Shown here in pieces: positions 26,469 to 36,873 of a stretch of 64,000 bases of DNA. The stretch lies in assembly GCA_001701225.1 (NCBI GenBank), contig DAAQ01000028.1, positions 62,001-126,000 on the forward strand. Reading direction: 5' to 3'. The notes under the pieces were generated by a model, which searched no databases, had not been told where the DNA came from, and saw nothing but the letters and a program-made list of their open reading frames with translations. Origin of the DNA: Bacteroidales bacterium H5. Lineage in GTDB: Bacteria > Bacteroidota > Bacteroidia > Bacteroidales > Muribaculaceae. A program made the translations under genes and the position numbers. Every line of letters starts with the position of its first letter. The first letter of the stretch is position 1.

Positions 26469-27467
26469 TCAGTCATTTGGGCCGAGTTTTACAATCCAAT
26501 ATCCCCGTTTGTCACTTCCCGTGCGTTCAAGAAGCCCTGATTTCTTCAAGCCCGCGATAATCTTCTTTATACCGCTGTCTGACAGATTAGTCAGTTGACC
26601 AAGCCTCGCCCTTGTCATCGAAGGGTCGTCTACAAGCAATTTCAAGACAGCCGCCTCGGATTTACTGGGTACTTTACTGGGTACTTTACTGGGTACTTTA
26701 CCGGGCGTTTCTGCTTTGATATTCTTTTGGAGAGCTTTAATAATTTCCTTGAGCATGAAATCAATAAACGGCCCCGACTGCCCATCCGCGGTAGATGCCG
26801 AGATGGCATCATAATACTTCTGCTGGTTGGCATACACCATATTCTCGACAGGCAGATGCTCGAATATTGGATTCAGGCGTCCTAATATGAGCGACTGCCA
26901 CAATCGCCCGGTGCGGCCATTACCGTCAGAGAATGGGTGTATGAACTCAAACTCGTAGTGAAACACACATGAGCGGATAAGCAAATGGTCTTTTGACTGC
27001 TTTAGCCAGGAAAAGAGATTGCCCATCAGCTCTGGCACCCGTTGAGGCGGGGGCGCCAGATGTACGAGTCCGCCGTCTCCGAACACTCCGACGCCTCCTG
27101 AGCGATACCGGCCCGCATCATCGGCCAATGCCTCCATCATGATGCCGTGTGCTCTCATCAGATCCTTTTCGGAGAATGGATTCAGCTGAGAATAAATGTC
27201 GTAGACGCGGATAGCATTCCTGACCTCCTGGATCTGACGGATAGGAGCCACCACCTCCCTTCCGTTGATGATGTCCCTCACTTCATCTTCCGTCAATGTG
27301 TTGCCCTCGATTGCGAGAGATGAATGGATGGTCTTGATGCGGTTGGCTTTGCGCAGTCTCAAATCCCACTCCCCTTCGAGAGCGATGTTATGGCGTTCAA
27401 TCAGGGCTGATATCTCGGCTATCATATTGATAGCCTCAGCCGATATGTTGAATGGAGGAGGGGTCAT
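26469..27467 (-). CDS. Fic family protein with winged-helix C-terminus
   Basis: A 332-residue Fic protein. The catalytic motif HPFSDGNGRTGR is intact (His177 to Arg188), so AMP transfer is possible. The class II inhibitory motif SLAIEGN (Ser50, Glu54, Gly55) is in the N-terminal helix and would hold the enzyme off. A KVPS-repeat linker (257-268) leads to a winged-helix domain (about 270-330), suggesting DNA binding or autoregulation. Base composition is more AT-rich than its neighbours, which hints at transfer. Targets are unknown. Confidence 0.9.
   Translation of the reverse strand: MTPPPFNISAEAINMIAEISALIERHNIALEGEWDLRLRKANRIKTIHSSLAIEGNTLTEDEVRDIINGREVVAPIRQIQEVRNAIRVYDIYSQLNPFSEKDLMRAHGIMMEALADDAGRYRSGGVGVFGDGGLVHLAPPPQRVPELMGNLFSWLKQSKDHLLIRSCVFHYEFEFIHPFSDGNGRTGRLWQSLILGRLNPIFEHLPVENMVYANQQKYYDAISASTADGQSGPFIDFMLKEIIKALQKNIKAETPGKVPSKVPSKVPSKSEAAVLKLLVDDPSMTRARLGQLTNLSDSGIKKIIAGLKKSGLLERTGSDKRGYWIVKLGPND
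26661..26708. repeat. 12-bp tandem repeat inside fic
   Basis: Three exact copies of TTTACTGGGTAC (26661-26696) and one diverged copy (26697-26708). On the coding strand they encode KVPS units in the linker between the Fic and winged-helix domains. Copy-number change would alter linker length in steps of four residues without a frameshift. Confidence 0.9.
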
Positions 27468-27495
27468 AATATGCGATGCGTTGTTTCGTGATACG

Positions 27496-27503
27496 CAAAA
27501 TTA
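27496..27503 (-). promoter_or_regulatory. Promoter -7 element of fic
   Basis: TAATTTTG on the minus strand, 28 nt before the fic ATG at 27467. No good TTTG partner is seen at the right distance. Confidence 0.45.
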
Positions 27504-27577
27504 GCAATTTTTTTCAGAAAACCGGTTGATGGTATATATCTATCGTCAAATCCTGTGTCTATATGTAGCCCGATATA

Positions 27578-28810
27578 TCACGCCGGGGTGGGGCGGTTGC
27601 GGAGGTCGGGGAGGAGGATGGCTACGATGCCGAGGAGGGGCATGTAGGCGCAGAAGTTGTAGATGGCTTCGATGCCGTAGCGGTCGGCGAAGTTGCCGAG
27701 CACGGCTGAGGCGATGCCTCCGACGCCGAAGGCGAATCCGAAGAAGAGGCCCGAGATCATGCCGAGCTTGGTGGGGAGAAGTTCCTGGGCGTAGAGCAGT
27801 ATGGCGGGGAAGGCCGACGAGAGCATGAATCCGGCGCAGAAGCTGAGGACGGCTGTCAGCGGCAGCGACGCGTGGGGCAGAAGGAGGCTGAAGGGGGCTG
27901 TGCCGAGTATTGATACCCAGATGACGAGCTTGCGGCCATAGCGGTCGCCAACGGGGCCTCCGACCAGTGTCCCGGCGGCTGTCGAGACGACGAATATGAA
28001 GAGGAATATCTGCGAGGTGGCCACGCTGACTCCGAATCTGTCGATGAGATAGAATGTATAGTAGCTCGACAGTGACGCCATGTAGACATATTTCGAGAAG
28101 ATGAGTACCACGATGACGCCGATGACGAAGAGGGTGCGCCGCCTGGAGAGGGGGAGGCTGATGTGACGTGTGTGCCCCTCGGGGCGTGCCTTGAGGTCGG
28201 CCAGATACCCTCTGTACCACCGGCAGATCGGGCGCATGGCGGCGAACGCGAGGGCGGCGAAGATGAGGAACCACAGCACATAGCGTCGTCCGTGGGGTGC
28301 GACGATGAGGGCCACGAGCAGGGGGCCTATCGAGCCCCCGAAATTACCGCCGACCTGAAAGACAGACTGCGCGAAGCCGCGACGGGCGTGTCCGGCGAGC
28401 GACGTGATGCGCGATGCCTCGGGGTGAAGTGTGGCCGATCCGAGGCCGACAAGGAATACCGCAAGGAGTATGCCGGGGAGGGTGCCGCTCAGCGAGAAGA
28501 GGATGATGCCGGCGGTAGTGCTGACCATCCCCATCGGGAGGCTCCACGCGAACGGCCGACGGTCGAACGTATAGCCCACTACGGGCTGGAATATCGAGGC
28601 GGCTATCTGATAGACCAGGGTGATGATGCCTATCTGGGCGAAATCGAGGTCAAGGTCGGCCTTGAGCATGGGATATACGGCAGTGATGACCGACTGTAGC
28701 AGGTCGTTGAGTGCATGCGACGCGCTCAGCGCCAGCAGTATGGGGAATGTGGGCATTGAGGCCAGTGACCTCAGTTTCCTGACAAATGACATGTGTATCT
28801 GTTTTGGCAT
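27578..28810 (-). CDS. MFS transporter, fosmidomycin-resistance (Fsr) type
   Basis: A 410-residue, 12-span major facilitator. SHALNDLLQSVITAVYPML, GIITLVYQIAASIFQPVVG and GLGSATLHPEASRI are typical of the Fsr subfamily, which exports fosmidomycin in E. coli. GPVGDRYGRKL is the MFS loop motif. It stands alone between fic and ettA; a hairpin at 28817-28856 separates it from ettA. The natural substrate is unknown. Confidence 0.88.
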   Translation of the reverse strand: MPKQIHMSFVRKLRSLASMPTFPILLALSASHALNDLLQSVITAVYPMLKADLDLDFAQIGIITLVYQIAASIFQPVVGYTFDRRPFAWSLPMGMVSTTAGIILFSLSGTLPGILLAVFLVGLGSATLHPEASRITSLAGHARRGFAQSVFQVGGNFGGSIGPLLVALIVAPHGRRYVLWFLIFAALAFAAMRPICRWYRGYLADLKARPEGHTRHISLPLSRRRTLFVIGVIVVLIFSKYVYMASLSSYYTFYLIDRFGVSVATSQIFLFIFVVSTAAGTLVGGPVGDRYGRKLVIWVSILGTAPFSLLLPHASLPLTAVLSFCAGFMLSSAFPAILLYAQELLPTKLGMISGLFFGFAFGVGGIASAVLGNFADRYGIEAIYNFCAYMPLLGIVAILLPDLRNRPTPA

Positions 28811-28816
28811 AATATA

Positions 28817-28856
28817 GGATAAGCCCGGCAGGGCCGCGGCCTTGCCAGACTTATCC
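28817..28856 (-). terminator. Long hairpin after ettA
   Basis: GGATAAG (28817-28823) pairs with CTTATCC (28850-28856), and the inner arms GGCAGGGCC and GGCCTTGCC pair with one wobble. It lies between the ettA stop and the MFS gene. The following minus-strand bases are AT-rich but not a pure U-run. Confidence 0.55.
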
Positions 28857-28873
28857 GGTGGATTTCGGGAAAA

Positions 28874-30559
<1,686 letters not shown>

Positions 30560-30575
30560 ATTGATGTTTTATATT

Positions 30576-30601
30576 TGTCTTATATGTCTTATCTGTCTTA
30601 T
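30576..30601. repeat. Short 9-bp tandem repeat
   Basis: TGTCTTAT recurs three times with a 9-bp period (30576, 30585, 30594) between xerD and ettA. The last copy touches the xerD stop codon. Confidence 0.6.
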
Positions 30602-31509
30602 CAGCCTATCCGGTTTCTTGGATGGTATGCGAGTATGTCAGCGCGCAGGGCGGTGCGGTCGAGGTGCAGGTATATCTGCGTGGTGGCTATAGACTCGTGG
30701 CCGAGCATCTGCTGGATGACACGCAGGTTGGCGCCCCCTTCGAGCAGGTGGGTCGCGAACGAGTGCCTGAGCGTGTGCGGCGAGATGGTCTTGCGGATTC
30801 CCGCGGCCTCGGCGAGCCCGCGCACAATCTGGAACGCCCTCTGGCGTGTCAGCCTCCCGCCGCGCCGGTTCAGGAAGAGTATGTTCTCGTCGCCGGGCCT
30901 GACGGCCATGCGCGCGCGGTCCTTGAGCCAGTCGGCAATCTCCGCGATGGCGGCATCCGACATCGGCACCATACGCTCCTTGCTCCCCTTGCCACGCACC
31001 ACGAGATACCCCTCGTCGGCGAATACCTTGGATATCTCGAGGCTTATCAGCTCGCTCACACGCAGTCCGCACCCATAGAGGGTCTCCATGATGGCGCGGT
31101 CGCGCTGTGCCTCGGCCTTGAGCGGGTCTATTGCCTCGATCATGGCGTCAATCTCCCCGACCGTCAGCACCTCGGGCAGATGCAGCCCGGTCTTGGGTGT
31201 CTCGAGCAGTGCCGAGGGGTCGGCCTCGATATACTCCTCGCGCGTCAGCCACCTGAAGAACGACCTGATTCCGGCCACCACTCTGGCCTGTGTGCGGGGG
31301 GCTATGCCGAGGTCGTGCATGTCGCCGATGAAGAGCCTCAGCGTGTCGCAATCGACATCCCGGAGGCCCGTGCCGCTTTCGGCGAGCCACGACATGAGGC
31401 GCGTTATGTCGGCGAGGTATCCCTCGCGGGTATTCTCGGAGGCCCCTTTCTCGAACATGAGGAAGAGGTCATAGTCGCGCAGGGCTGTCTGTGGGTCGAG
31501 ATGGCGCAA
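30601..31509 (-). CDS. xerD: Tyrosine recombinase XerD
   Basis: A 302-residue tyrosine recombinase. All catalytic residues are present: Arg150, Lys174, His245-x-x-Arg248, His271 and nucleophile Tyr280. The N-terminal SAM-like domain (about 10-100) is intact. XerC/D resolve chromosome dimers at dif with FtsK. The only start giving a full N-terminal domain is TTG at 31509; the first ATG would remove 17 residues. No element ends or integrase cargo are seen around it, so a housekeeping role is preferred. Confidence 0.92.
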   Translation of the reverse strand: MRHLDPQTALRDYDLFLMFEKGASENTREGYLADITRLMSWLAESGTGLRDVDCDTLRLFIGDMHDLGIAPRTQARVVAGIRSFFRWLTREEYIEADPSALLETPKTGLHLPEVLTVGEIDAMIEAIDPLKAEAQRDRAIMETLYGCGLRVSELISLEISKVFADEGYLVVRGKGSKERMVPMSDAAIAEIADWLKDRARMAVRPGDENILFLNRRGGRLTRQRAFQIVRGLAEAAGIRKTISPHTLRHSFATHLLEGGANLRVIQQMLGHESIATTQIYLHLDRTALRADILAYHPRNRIG

Positions 31510-31544
31510 TGTGCAATCGTTGACTTGAGGTTGGTGAATCGCCG

Positions 31545-32018
31545 TCAGAGCATGACGTCAAAGTTCTGTGGAGGCAGGTCGGGGCGCATCACTATCACGG
31601 CCCTGTTGCCGTCGGTGAATATCATGCCGTATTGCCGCGGAGCCGTCAGGAGCGCCGGGTCTATGTGGCGGGCTATCACGACCCCCGACGCAGGTATCAC
31701 GGCCTCGGCGACGACTGCCACGGGGGCATCCTCACGGGTGAGGGTGATGCGGCTGTCGGCGGCGAGGATAGCCGCCCGCTCGGACTCCGTGAGGGTGTCG
31801 TCGACCCTGACCGTGGCCGGGGCGAACTCGCAGATGAGCCTGAACAGCATCCTGATGCGGCGCGGATTCTCACGGTTGGCTTTGGCTGTGCGCGTCAGCA
31901 TCGGGTATGCGTAATATTCGCCCGGGTCGCGGAGCACGCCGGTGACAAGCCGGAAGGCGAAAGGCGAGTGTACGCCGTGACCCTTCATGCGCCACCGGCG
32001 CCGCAGTCCGTCAAGCAT
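31545..32018 (-). CDS. HGVHSPF-motif protein, reduced methyltransferase relative
   Basis: A 157-residue protein opening RRRWRMKGHGVHSPFAFRLV. This N-terminal motif is common in Bacteroidota class I methyltransferases, but no glycine-rich SAM site (GxGxG) follows, so it may have lost catalysis. The rest is a short alpha/beta stretch ending in PQNFDVML. Its start overlaps the YfhO stop by 8 bp. Function unknown. Confidence 0.6.
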   Translation of the reverse strand: MLDGLRRRWRMKGHGVHSPFAFRLVTGVLRDPGEYYAYPMLTRTAKANRENPRRIRMLFRLICEFAPATVRVDDTLTESERAAILAADSRITLTREDAPVAVVAEAVIPASGVVIARHIDPALLTAPRQYGMIFTDGNRAVIVMRPDLPPQNFDVML

Positions 32019-34581
32019 CCTTGGGAGCGGCAGTGCCGCCTTTCCAGCGCCGCACGCCCATGGCCATAGCGGCGATGACGAGGATGTATATGGCTATGAC
32101 CGAGGCGGTGGCCACACCGTCGGTGGTGTGTATCGACTGCGGGTCGAAGGTCATCTCTACGGTATGTTCTCCGGCGGGGACACGCATGGCGCGCAGCACG
32201 TAGTTGACGCGGCCCAGCGGGACCTCGGTGCCGTCGACCGTGGCCTTCCATCCCCAGGGGAAATATACCTCCGAGAACACCGCCAGACGGTCTGACGAGG
32301 CTTTGGTGCGGTATGTGAGGCGGTTGGGGGCGTATGATGTCTCGACAATCATGTCGGTCGAGTCGCCGGGAGCGGCCTGACCGAGGATGTCGGCGAACTG
32401 GCGTCCGGCCACAGCCTCGCGGCGCAGGTCGAGTGACGAGAGGGCCGCCATCTCGTCGTCGGGAGTCGCGGCGTATGCCACGCGGTCTACAAACCATGCG
32501 TTGCCGAGGGCCTCGGGGTTATAGAGCGGCGAGCCGTCCATCCCCACCACATATCGGGCGTTGAGCATATTGAGCACATTCCAGTCGGCATCGGTCTGCT
32601 CGCCGCGCGTGAAGGCCGCGAGATGACGGTCGATAAGGTCCTGATAGCGTGTGAGCTTCGCTGCGTGATAGCCACCTATCATCTTGTGATAGAACGACGG
32701 GTCGGCGCTGTAGAAGCGCGGGATGTCCATGACGCGGAAATTCATCGTGGTGTCGCGCAGTATCACGTCGTCGGCCGCTGTCTTGGCCACGAGCGGCCCA
32801 ACCGTAATCTGCTGCGGAGCAAAGCTGTCGTGGCTGAGATAACGTTTGTTGACGGTATAGAGGTCGGCCACGACGACGGCACATACGAGTGCGGCGGTGG
32901 CGAAGGCGTTCATCTTGCCTTTTAGGTAGAAGAACAGCAGCACGAATCCGGCGCCCACCACCAGCAGCGAGCGGAGTGCGTCGGCCTTGACCATGCCGTA
33001 GCGCAGGTTCTCGACCGTGGCATAGATGGTCGGGTTCGATAGCGAGAACTGCGAGGCTGTCTGGCGGTCATAGCCCTGCTGCATCAGCGACGAGGTGAGA
33101 TACTGGTCTATCATGCGGTCGTTCTCCGAGATTGCGCTTCCGAAGATGCCGGGCGCCACCCATGCCAGCACGCAGAACAGCGCCGTGGCCCCGAAGCACC
33201 AGCAGAGGGGCTTGAGCCATGCCTTGCGCTCGTCGGGTGTGGCGGTGAATATCTTCTGCAGGGCCATGACGCCGAGCAGCGGCATTGTGAACTCGGCGAT
33301 GACCAGGATGCTCTCGACGGTGCGGAACTTTGAGTACATCGGCGCTATGGACAGCATCAGGTCGGTGAATGTCATGGCGTGTCGTCCCCATGCGAGCACG
33401 ATTGAGAATATTGTCAGCACCAGCAGCGCCCATTTGACAGGCCCCTTGACGATGACGCACCCCACGATGAAGAGCGCGAATATCAGCGCCCCCACATAGA
33501 CGGGGCCGTTGGTCCCCTCGGGGTCACCGAAATACTGGCTCAGGAAGCTGAGATACTGCCCCTGCATGGCGTCGATTTCGCCGGACTGTATCGCCCCCTT
33601 GGCGGCATCGGTCTCGGCGAGGTTCATGGCCGTCATCTGTCCACCCGTCGGGCGCGCCGATGCGCCACCCTTGATGTTGGGTATGAATAGCGAGAATGTC
33701 TCTGAGGGCTGGTAGCTGTATTGGGTTATATAGTCCTTGTCGAGACCTGCGGTGGCCTGCTGATTGCCCGGAGTGGCCGAGGTCAGCTCGGAATGGCGTC
33801 CGCGTATGGTCTCCTTAGAGTACTCGTAGGTATTGTAGAGCCCCGGCAGGTTGGCGCATACGGCCAGCAGGGCGGCTCCGGCGAGGGCGCCCGTGGCCTT
33901 GAGCCACTGCGGCATCCCGTGCTTGCGTATCGCGATGACCAGATAGGCTATCACCAGCCCGAGTATCACGAAGAGGAAATAATATGTCATCTGCACGTGG
34001 TTGCCTGCTATCTGCATCATGGCGAAGAGGGCCGCGAGGGCGGCTCCGGCCAGATAGCGTCCGCGATAGCACAGCATCACGCCCGCGATGGTCGGCGGGA
34101 TATAGGCCAGGGTGATGAACTTCCAGATATGTCCGGCACCTATTATTATGATGAAATAGGTCGAGAATCCGTAGGCGATGGCTCCCGTCAGCGCCACATA
34201 CCAGCGCATGCGCATGGCGATGGCCATGATGAAGAATCCCGTCATCATCATCGCGAGAAGCGACGAGGGCGAGGGGAGTCCCAGCCCCATGGCGGTGTTT
34301 ATCCAGCTGTAGAGGCGTGTCGAGGGGTAGGAGGGTGAGATCTGGAACGTCGGCATACCCGAGAAGAGCGAGTTGGTCCAGCGTGAGGTCTCGCCTGTTG
34401 CCTCGGCGTATGCCTTGGTCTCCTGGCCTATGGCTATGCCCTGCTGCATGTCGTGCTGGCGCAGGGTGTTGCCCTGCGAGGCGTCGGGATAGAAGAACGC
34501 GAATGCCACCAGGGCAATCACGGCAAGCCCGATGATGAATGTGAGCGGGCGGCGGAGTCGGTTGTCTGAGAGTGTCATCAT
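32011..34581 (-). CDS. YfhO family membrane protein
   Basis: An 856-residue protein with about 12-14 spans, a large extracytoplasmic segment near 560-790 and a C-terminal span. NRLTYRTKASSDRLAVFSEV and YFPWGWKATVDGTEVPLGRVN are the YfhO C-terminal signature. In Firmicutes YfhO-type proteins take part in glycosylation of lipoteichoic acid with polyprenyl-linked sugars; the Bacteroidota role is open. Overlaps the upstream lipoprotein gene by ATGA. Confidence 0.88.
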   Translation of the reverse strand: MMTLSDNRLRRPLTFIIGLAVIALVAFAFFYPDASQGNTLRQHDMQQGIAIGQETKAYAEATGETSRWTNSLFSGMPTFQISPSYPSTRLYSWINTAMGLGLPSPSSLLAMMMTGFFIMAIAMRMRWYVALTGAIAYGFSTYFIIIIGAGHIWKFITLAYIPPTIAGVMLCYRGRYLAGAALAALFAMMQIAGNHVQMTYYFLFVILGLVIAYLVIAIRKHGMPQWLKATGALAGAALLAVCANLPGLYNTYEYSKETIRGRHSELTSATPGNQQATAGLDKDYITQYSYQPSETFSLFIPNIKGGASARPTGGQMTAMNLAETDAAKGAIQSGEIDAMQGQYLSFLSQYFGDPEGTNGPVYVGALIFALFIVGCVIVKGPVKWALLVLTIFSIVLAWGRHAMTFTDLMLSIAPMYSKFRTVESILVIAEFTMPLLGVMALQKIFTATPDERKAWLKPLCWCFGATALFCVLAWVAPGIFGSAISENDRMIDQYLTSSLMQQGYDRQTASQFSLSNPTIYATVENLRYGMVKADALRSLLVVGAGFVLLFFYLKGKMNAFATAALVCAVVVADLYTVNKRYLSHDSFAPQQITVGPLVAKTAADDVILRDTTMNFRVMDIPRFYSADPSFYHKMIGGYHAAKLTRYQDLIDRHLAAFTRGEQTDADWNVLNMLNARYVVGMDGSPLYNPEALGNAWFVDRVAYAATPDDEMAALSSLDLRREAVAGRQFADILGQAAPGDSTDMIVETSYAPNRLTYRTKASSDRLAVFSEVYFPWGWKATVDGTEVPLGRVNYVLRAMRVPAGEHTVEMTFDPQSIHTTDGVATASVIAIYILVIAAMAMGVRRWKGGTAAPKDA

Positions 34582-35153
34582 TCGGCGGGACGTAGTTCAA
34601 GTGGAATCTCCTCGACTGTGTTGGCCGTGTCGACGGTGACGGTCTCGGTATCTGCAGGCTCGGTCGTGGTGAGAGAGCCGTCGTGTATGGCGTCATATTG
34701 CGTCAGCCTCTCGCGGAACGAGGTGGCCAGCGAGTCGAGGTCGACAGCGGGATTCACCTTGCGGGCCTTGTCGAAGGCCGCGCGGGTGTCTGATGGGTTG
34801 ACGCTCAGGGCTATGTCATAGACATCGACATACTTGCGCAGCGTCTCGAGGTCGCGGCGCGTGTCCTTGCGGGCCACCGCCTCGTTGTGGACGGTGAGGA
34901 ACGCCATCAGCACCTGCACGGTCTGGTCGGGCGTGAGGTCGTCGACAAACAGCGACATGCTGTCGGCCATGGCCGAGGCTGTCTCGACATGGCCCTCGGT
35001 GAGAGCGCGGGCCAGACGGGTGTTCTGCAGCTCGGCAGCCTCGAGGTCGGCCGCGTCGGGAGCCGGATGCTCCTTGTCTGACTTGCCGCCGCATGCCACG
35101 CAGAGCAATATGGCCAGGAGGGCCAGCGCGACGGTGATGAGAAGATTCTTCAT
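34578..35153 (-). CDS. Lipoprotein of unknown function
   Basis: A 191-residue protein with a signal peptide and lipobox LLCVACGG (lipidated Cys21). The mature part is helical and acidic, with a TPR-like flavour (DTRAAFDKARKVNPAVDLD), ending in a Thr/Glu-rich tail. Located between def and the YfhO gene in one operon; conserved domains are not recognised. Confidence 0.7.
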   Translation of the reverse strand: MKNLLITVALALLAILLCVACGGKSDKEHPAPDAADLEAAELQNTRLARALTEGHVETASAMADSMSLFVDDLTPDQTVQVLMAFLTVHNEAVARKDTRRDLETLRKYVDVYDIALSVNPSDTRAAFDKARKVNPAVDLDSLATSFRERLTQYDAIHDGSLTTTEPADTETVTVDTANTVEEIPLELRPAE

Positions 35154-35178
35154 GTTGGGTTCGGGATGAGGGTGTGCT

Positions 35179-35742
35179 TTATTTCCTGCGCGGGGCGTAC
35201 TTGACGGGATAGTCGCAGCGGGTGCGTCCCGTGACGATGTTGTTGAGCTTGCTCTTGATGAGCTGCTTGCGTATCATCGACACATGGTCTATATAGAGGG
35301 TGCCGTCCAGATGGTCGCACTCGTGCTGCACGATGCGGGCCAGGAAGCCCGAGATCTCGCGCTGACAGGGCTTGAAGTCCTCGTCGACCCACTCGAGCAT
35401 GATGTGCTCGGTGCGGGTCACCTTCTCGCTCAGGCCCGGCAGGCTCAGGCACCCTTCCTCGCGTGTCACCTTCTCGCCGTCGAGCACCGTGACACGCGGA
35501 TTGATCAGAGTGAGCTTCTCACCCTCGCACTCCGGGAAATGCTCCTTGAGGCCGTCGGCGTCTATGACCACGATGCGCTCGGCGCGCCCTATCTGCGGGG
35601 CGGCCAGGCCGCAGCCGTCGCTGGCATACATGGTCTCGAACATATTGGCGATAAGCTCCCTGAGCCCTTCATAGTCAGGGGCGATGTCGGCACACTCCTT
35701 GCGCAGCACAGGATGGCCGTAGAGATAGACTGGCAGTTTCAT
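35179..35742 (-). CDS. def: Peptide deformylase
   Basis: A 187-residue metalloenzyme that removes the formyl group from new N-termini. The three motifs are GCGLAAPQ (43-50), EGCLS (96-100) and HECDH (140-144); metal ligands are Cys98, His140 and His144. The frame is open upstream through ruvX; ATG 35742 (MKLPVYLYGHPVLR) is the family start and overlaps the ruvX stop (ATGA). Confidence 0.96.
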   Translation of the reverse strand: MKLPVYLYGHPVLRKECADIAPDYEGLRELIANMFETMYASDGCGLAAPQIGRAERIVVIDADGLKEHFPECEGEKLTLINPRVTVLDGEKVTREEGCLSLPGLSEKVTRTEHIMLEWVDEDFKPCQREISGFLARIVQHECDHLDGTLYIDHVSMIRKQLIKSKLNNIVTGRTRCDYPVKYAPRRK

Positions 35743-36155
35743 TTTGGATTTGAATCGAGATATGAGTTGAGTATGATGACGGCCGCCATGCGGTCTATGG
35801 CCCCCTTGTCCTGACGCGTCGAGCGGCTGAATCCCCCTTCGAGCATGGCGCGGTGGGCCATCGTCGAGGTGAACCGCTCGTCCCACATCACGATCTCCAT
35901 CCCCGGCAGCTCCTTGCGCAGGCGCCCCAGGGCCGGGGTGATATAGCGCATCGACTCGGATGGCTCGCCACGCATGGTGGTGGGGAGCCCGACGATGATG
36001 CGGTCGACGGGATTGGAGGCCACATAGTCCTTGACAAAGGCCACAAGCCCGGCCGACGGCACTGTGGCGAGCGCGGTCGCCACGATGCGCAGCGGGTCTG
36101 TCACGGCGACGCCGCAACGCTTGCGTCCGTAGTCTATAGCCAGAAGTCGTCCCAT
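35739..36155 (-). CDS. ruvX: Putative pre-16S rRNA nuclease / RuvX (YqgF)
   Basis: A 138-residue RNase H-fold nuclease. LAIDYGRKRCGVAVTDP is the first metal-site strand, IIVGLP the second, and DERFTS and DKGAIDRMAA complete the family signature. It matures 16S rRNA 5' ends in E. coli and is also proposed as a Holliday junction resolvase. ATG 36155 is used; the upstream codon at 36161 is TTG. It is the first gene of the operon with def. Confidence 0.93.
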   Translation of the reverse strand: MGRLLAIDYGRKRCGVAVTDPLRIVATALATVPSAGLVAFVKDYVASNPVDRIIVGLPTTMRGEPSESMRYITPALGRLRKELPGMEIVMWDERFTSTMAHRAMLEGGFSRSTRQDKGAIDRMAAVIILNSYLDSNPK

Positions 36156-36175
36156 TCTCAACTGATTTCAAGGTG

Positions 36176-36183
36176 CAAAGTTA
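36176..36183 (-). promoter_or_regulatory. Promoter -7 element of ruvX-def
   Basis: TAACTTTG on the minus strand, 20 nt before the ruvX ATG. It lies back to back with the rplS promoter. No TTTG is seen at the usual distance. Confidence 0.5.
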
Positions 36184-36212
36184 AGAAAAAATCTGCAAAA
36201 TCACTCATAATC

Positions 36213-36244
36213 TTTGGTATATCGGCCAATAATTCGTAACTTTG
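36213..36244 (+). promoter_or_regulatory. Promoter of rplS
   Basis: TTTG (36213-36216) and TAACTTTG (36237-36244) are 20 nt apart. The predicted start near 36250 gives an 78-nt leader that carries a hairpin. Confidence 0.78.
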
Positions 36245-36251
36245 CGCCCGA

Positions 36252-36296
36252 TTCCGCAATCTCTGGACGGGACACGCAGCCCGCTACATTGCGGAA
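36252..36296 (+). promoter_or_regulatory. Candidate L19 leader hairpin
   Basis: TTCCGCAAT (36252-36260) pairs perfectly with ATTGCGGAA (36288-36296), and GGG and CCC pair inside the loop. It begins at about the transcription start and ends 31 nt before the rplS ATG. Ribosomal-protein leader RNAs for L19 are known in other phyla and have been proposed in Flavobacteria, so autoregulation by L19 is plausible. Confidence 0.55.
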
Positions 36297-36327
36297 AATG
36301 TTCACATTTTAAACTTACAAAGGAAAA

Positions 36328-36690
36328 ATGGATTTAATCAAAGTTGTCGAAGAGGCTTTTGCCACCGGCAAGCAGCACCCCGACTTTCAGCCCGGCGACA
36401 CCATCACCGTGGCTTACCGCATCAAGGAAGGCAACAAGGAGCGTATCCAGCAGTATCGCGGCGTAGTGATCCGCATCTCAGGCGAAGGCGCCAAGAAGCG
36501 TTTCACCGTACGCAAGATGTCTGACAACATCGGCGTAGAGCGCATCTTCCCCCTCGAGTCTCCGTTCATCGACTCGATCACCATCAACAAGTATGGCAAG
36601 GTGCGTCGTGCCAAGCTCTACTACCTGCGCAAGCTCACCGGCAAGAAGGCCCGCATCAAAGAGCGCCGCGTAGTCAAGAAGGCCGAATAA
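36328..36690 (+). CDS. rplS: 50S ribosomal protein L19
   Basis: A 120-residue ribosomal protein, usual length. [40 protein letters not shown] and [11 protein letters not shown] are family hallmarks. L19 sits at the 30S-50S interface. Monocistronic: own promoter at 36213 and terminator at 36724-36767. Confidence 0.98.
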   Translation: MDLIKVVEEAFATGKQHPDFQPGDTITVAYRIKEGNKERIQQYRGVVIRISGEGAKKRFTVRKMSDNIGVERIFPLESPFIDSITINKYGKVRRAKLYYLRKLTGKKARIKERRVVKKAE

Positions 36691-36723
36691 TCAAGGCCCT
36701 CCTTCCCTCTGACAGCAGAGAAC

Positions 36724-36767
36724 GACAAAGAATCCGCCCCGTCACCCCGACGCCGGCGGATTTTGTC
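36724..36767 (+). terminator. Terminator of rplS
   Basis: AATCCGCC (36731-36738) pairs with GGCGGATT (36755-36762); outer GACAAA and TTTGTC extend the stem. The TTTT run lies at the 3' side of the stem, 70 bp past the stop. Confidence 0.65.
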
Positions 36768-36873
36768 ATATATAGCTGTGGATCATTGACCGGGGAGGGT
36801 TGCAGGTGTCGGCGGGGCGTAGAGCCAAGACGATATCCTGTATGGCACGTGGGGCAAAGACATCATCCTCCAT

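Noticed and set aside
26661..26708. CRISPR-like repeat
   Set aside because: Units are 12 bp with no spacers and encode KVPS within fic.
30601..31509. XerD as the integrase of a mobile element
   Set aside because: No att-like repeats or cargo around it; flanked by ettA and housekeeping genes; sequence fits chromosomal XerD.
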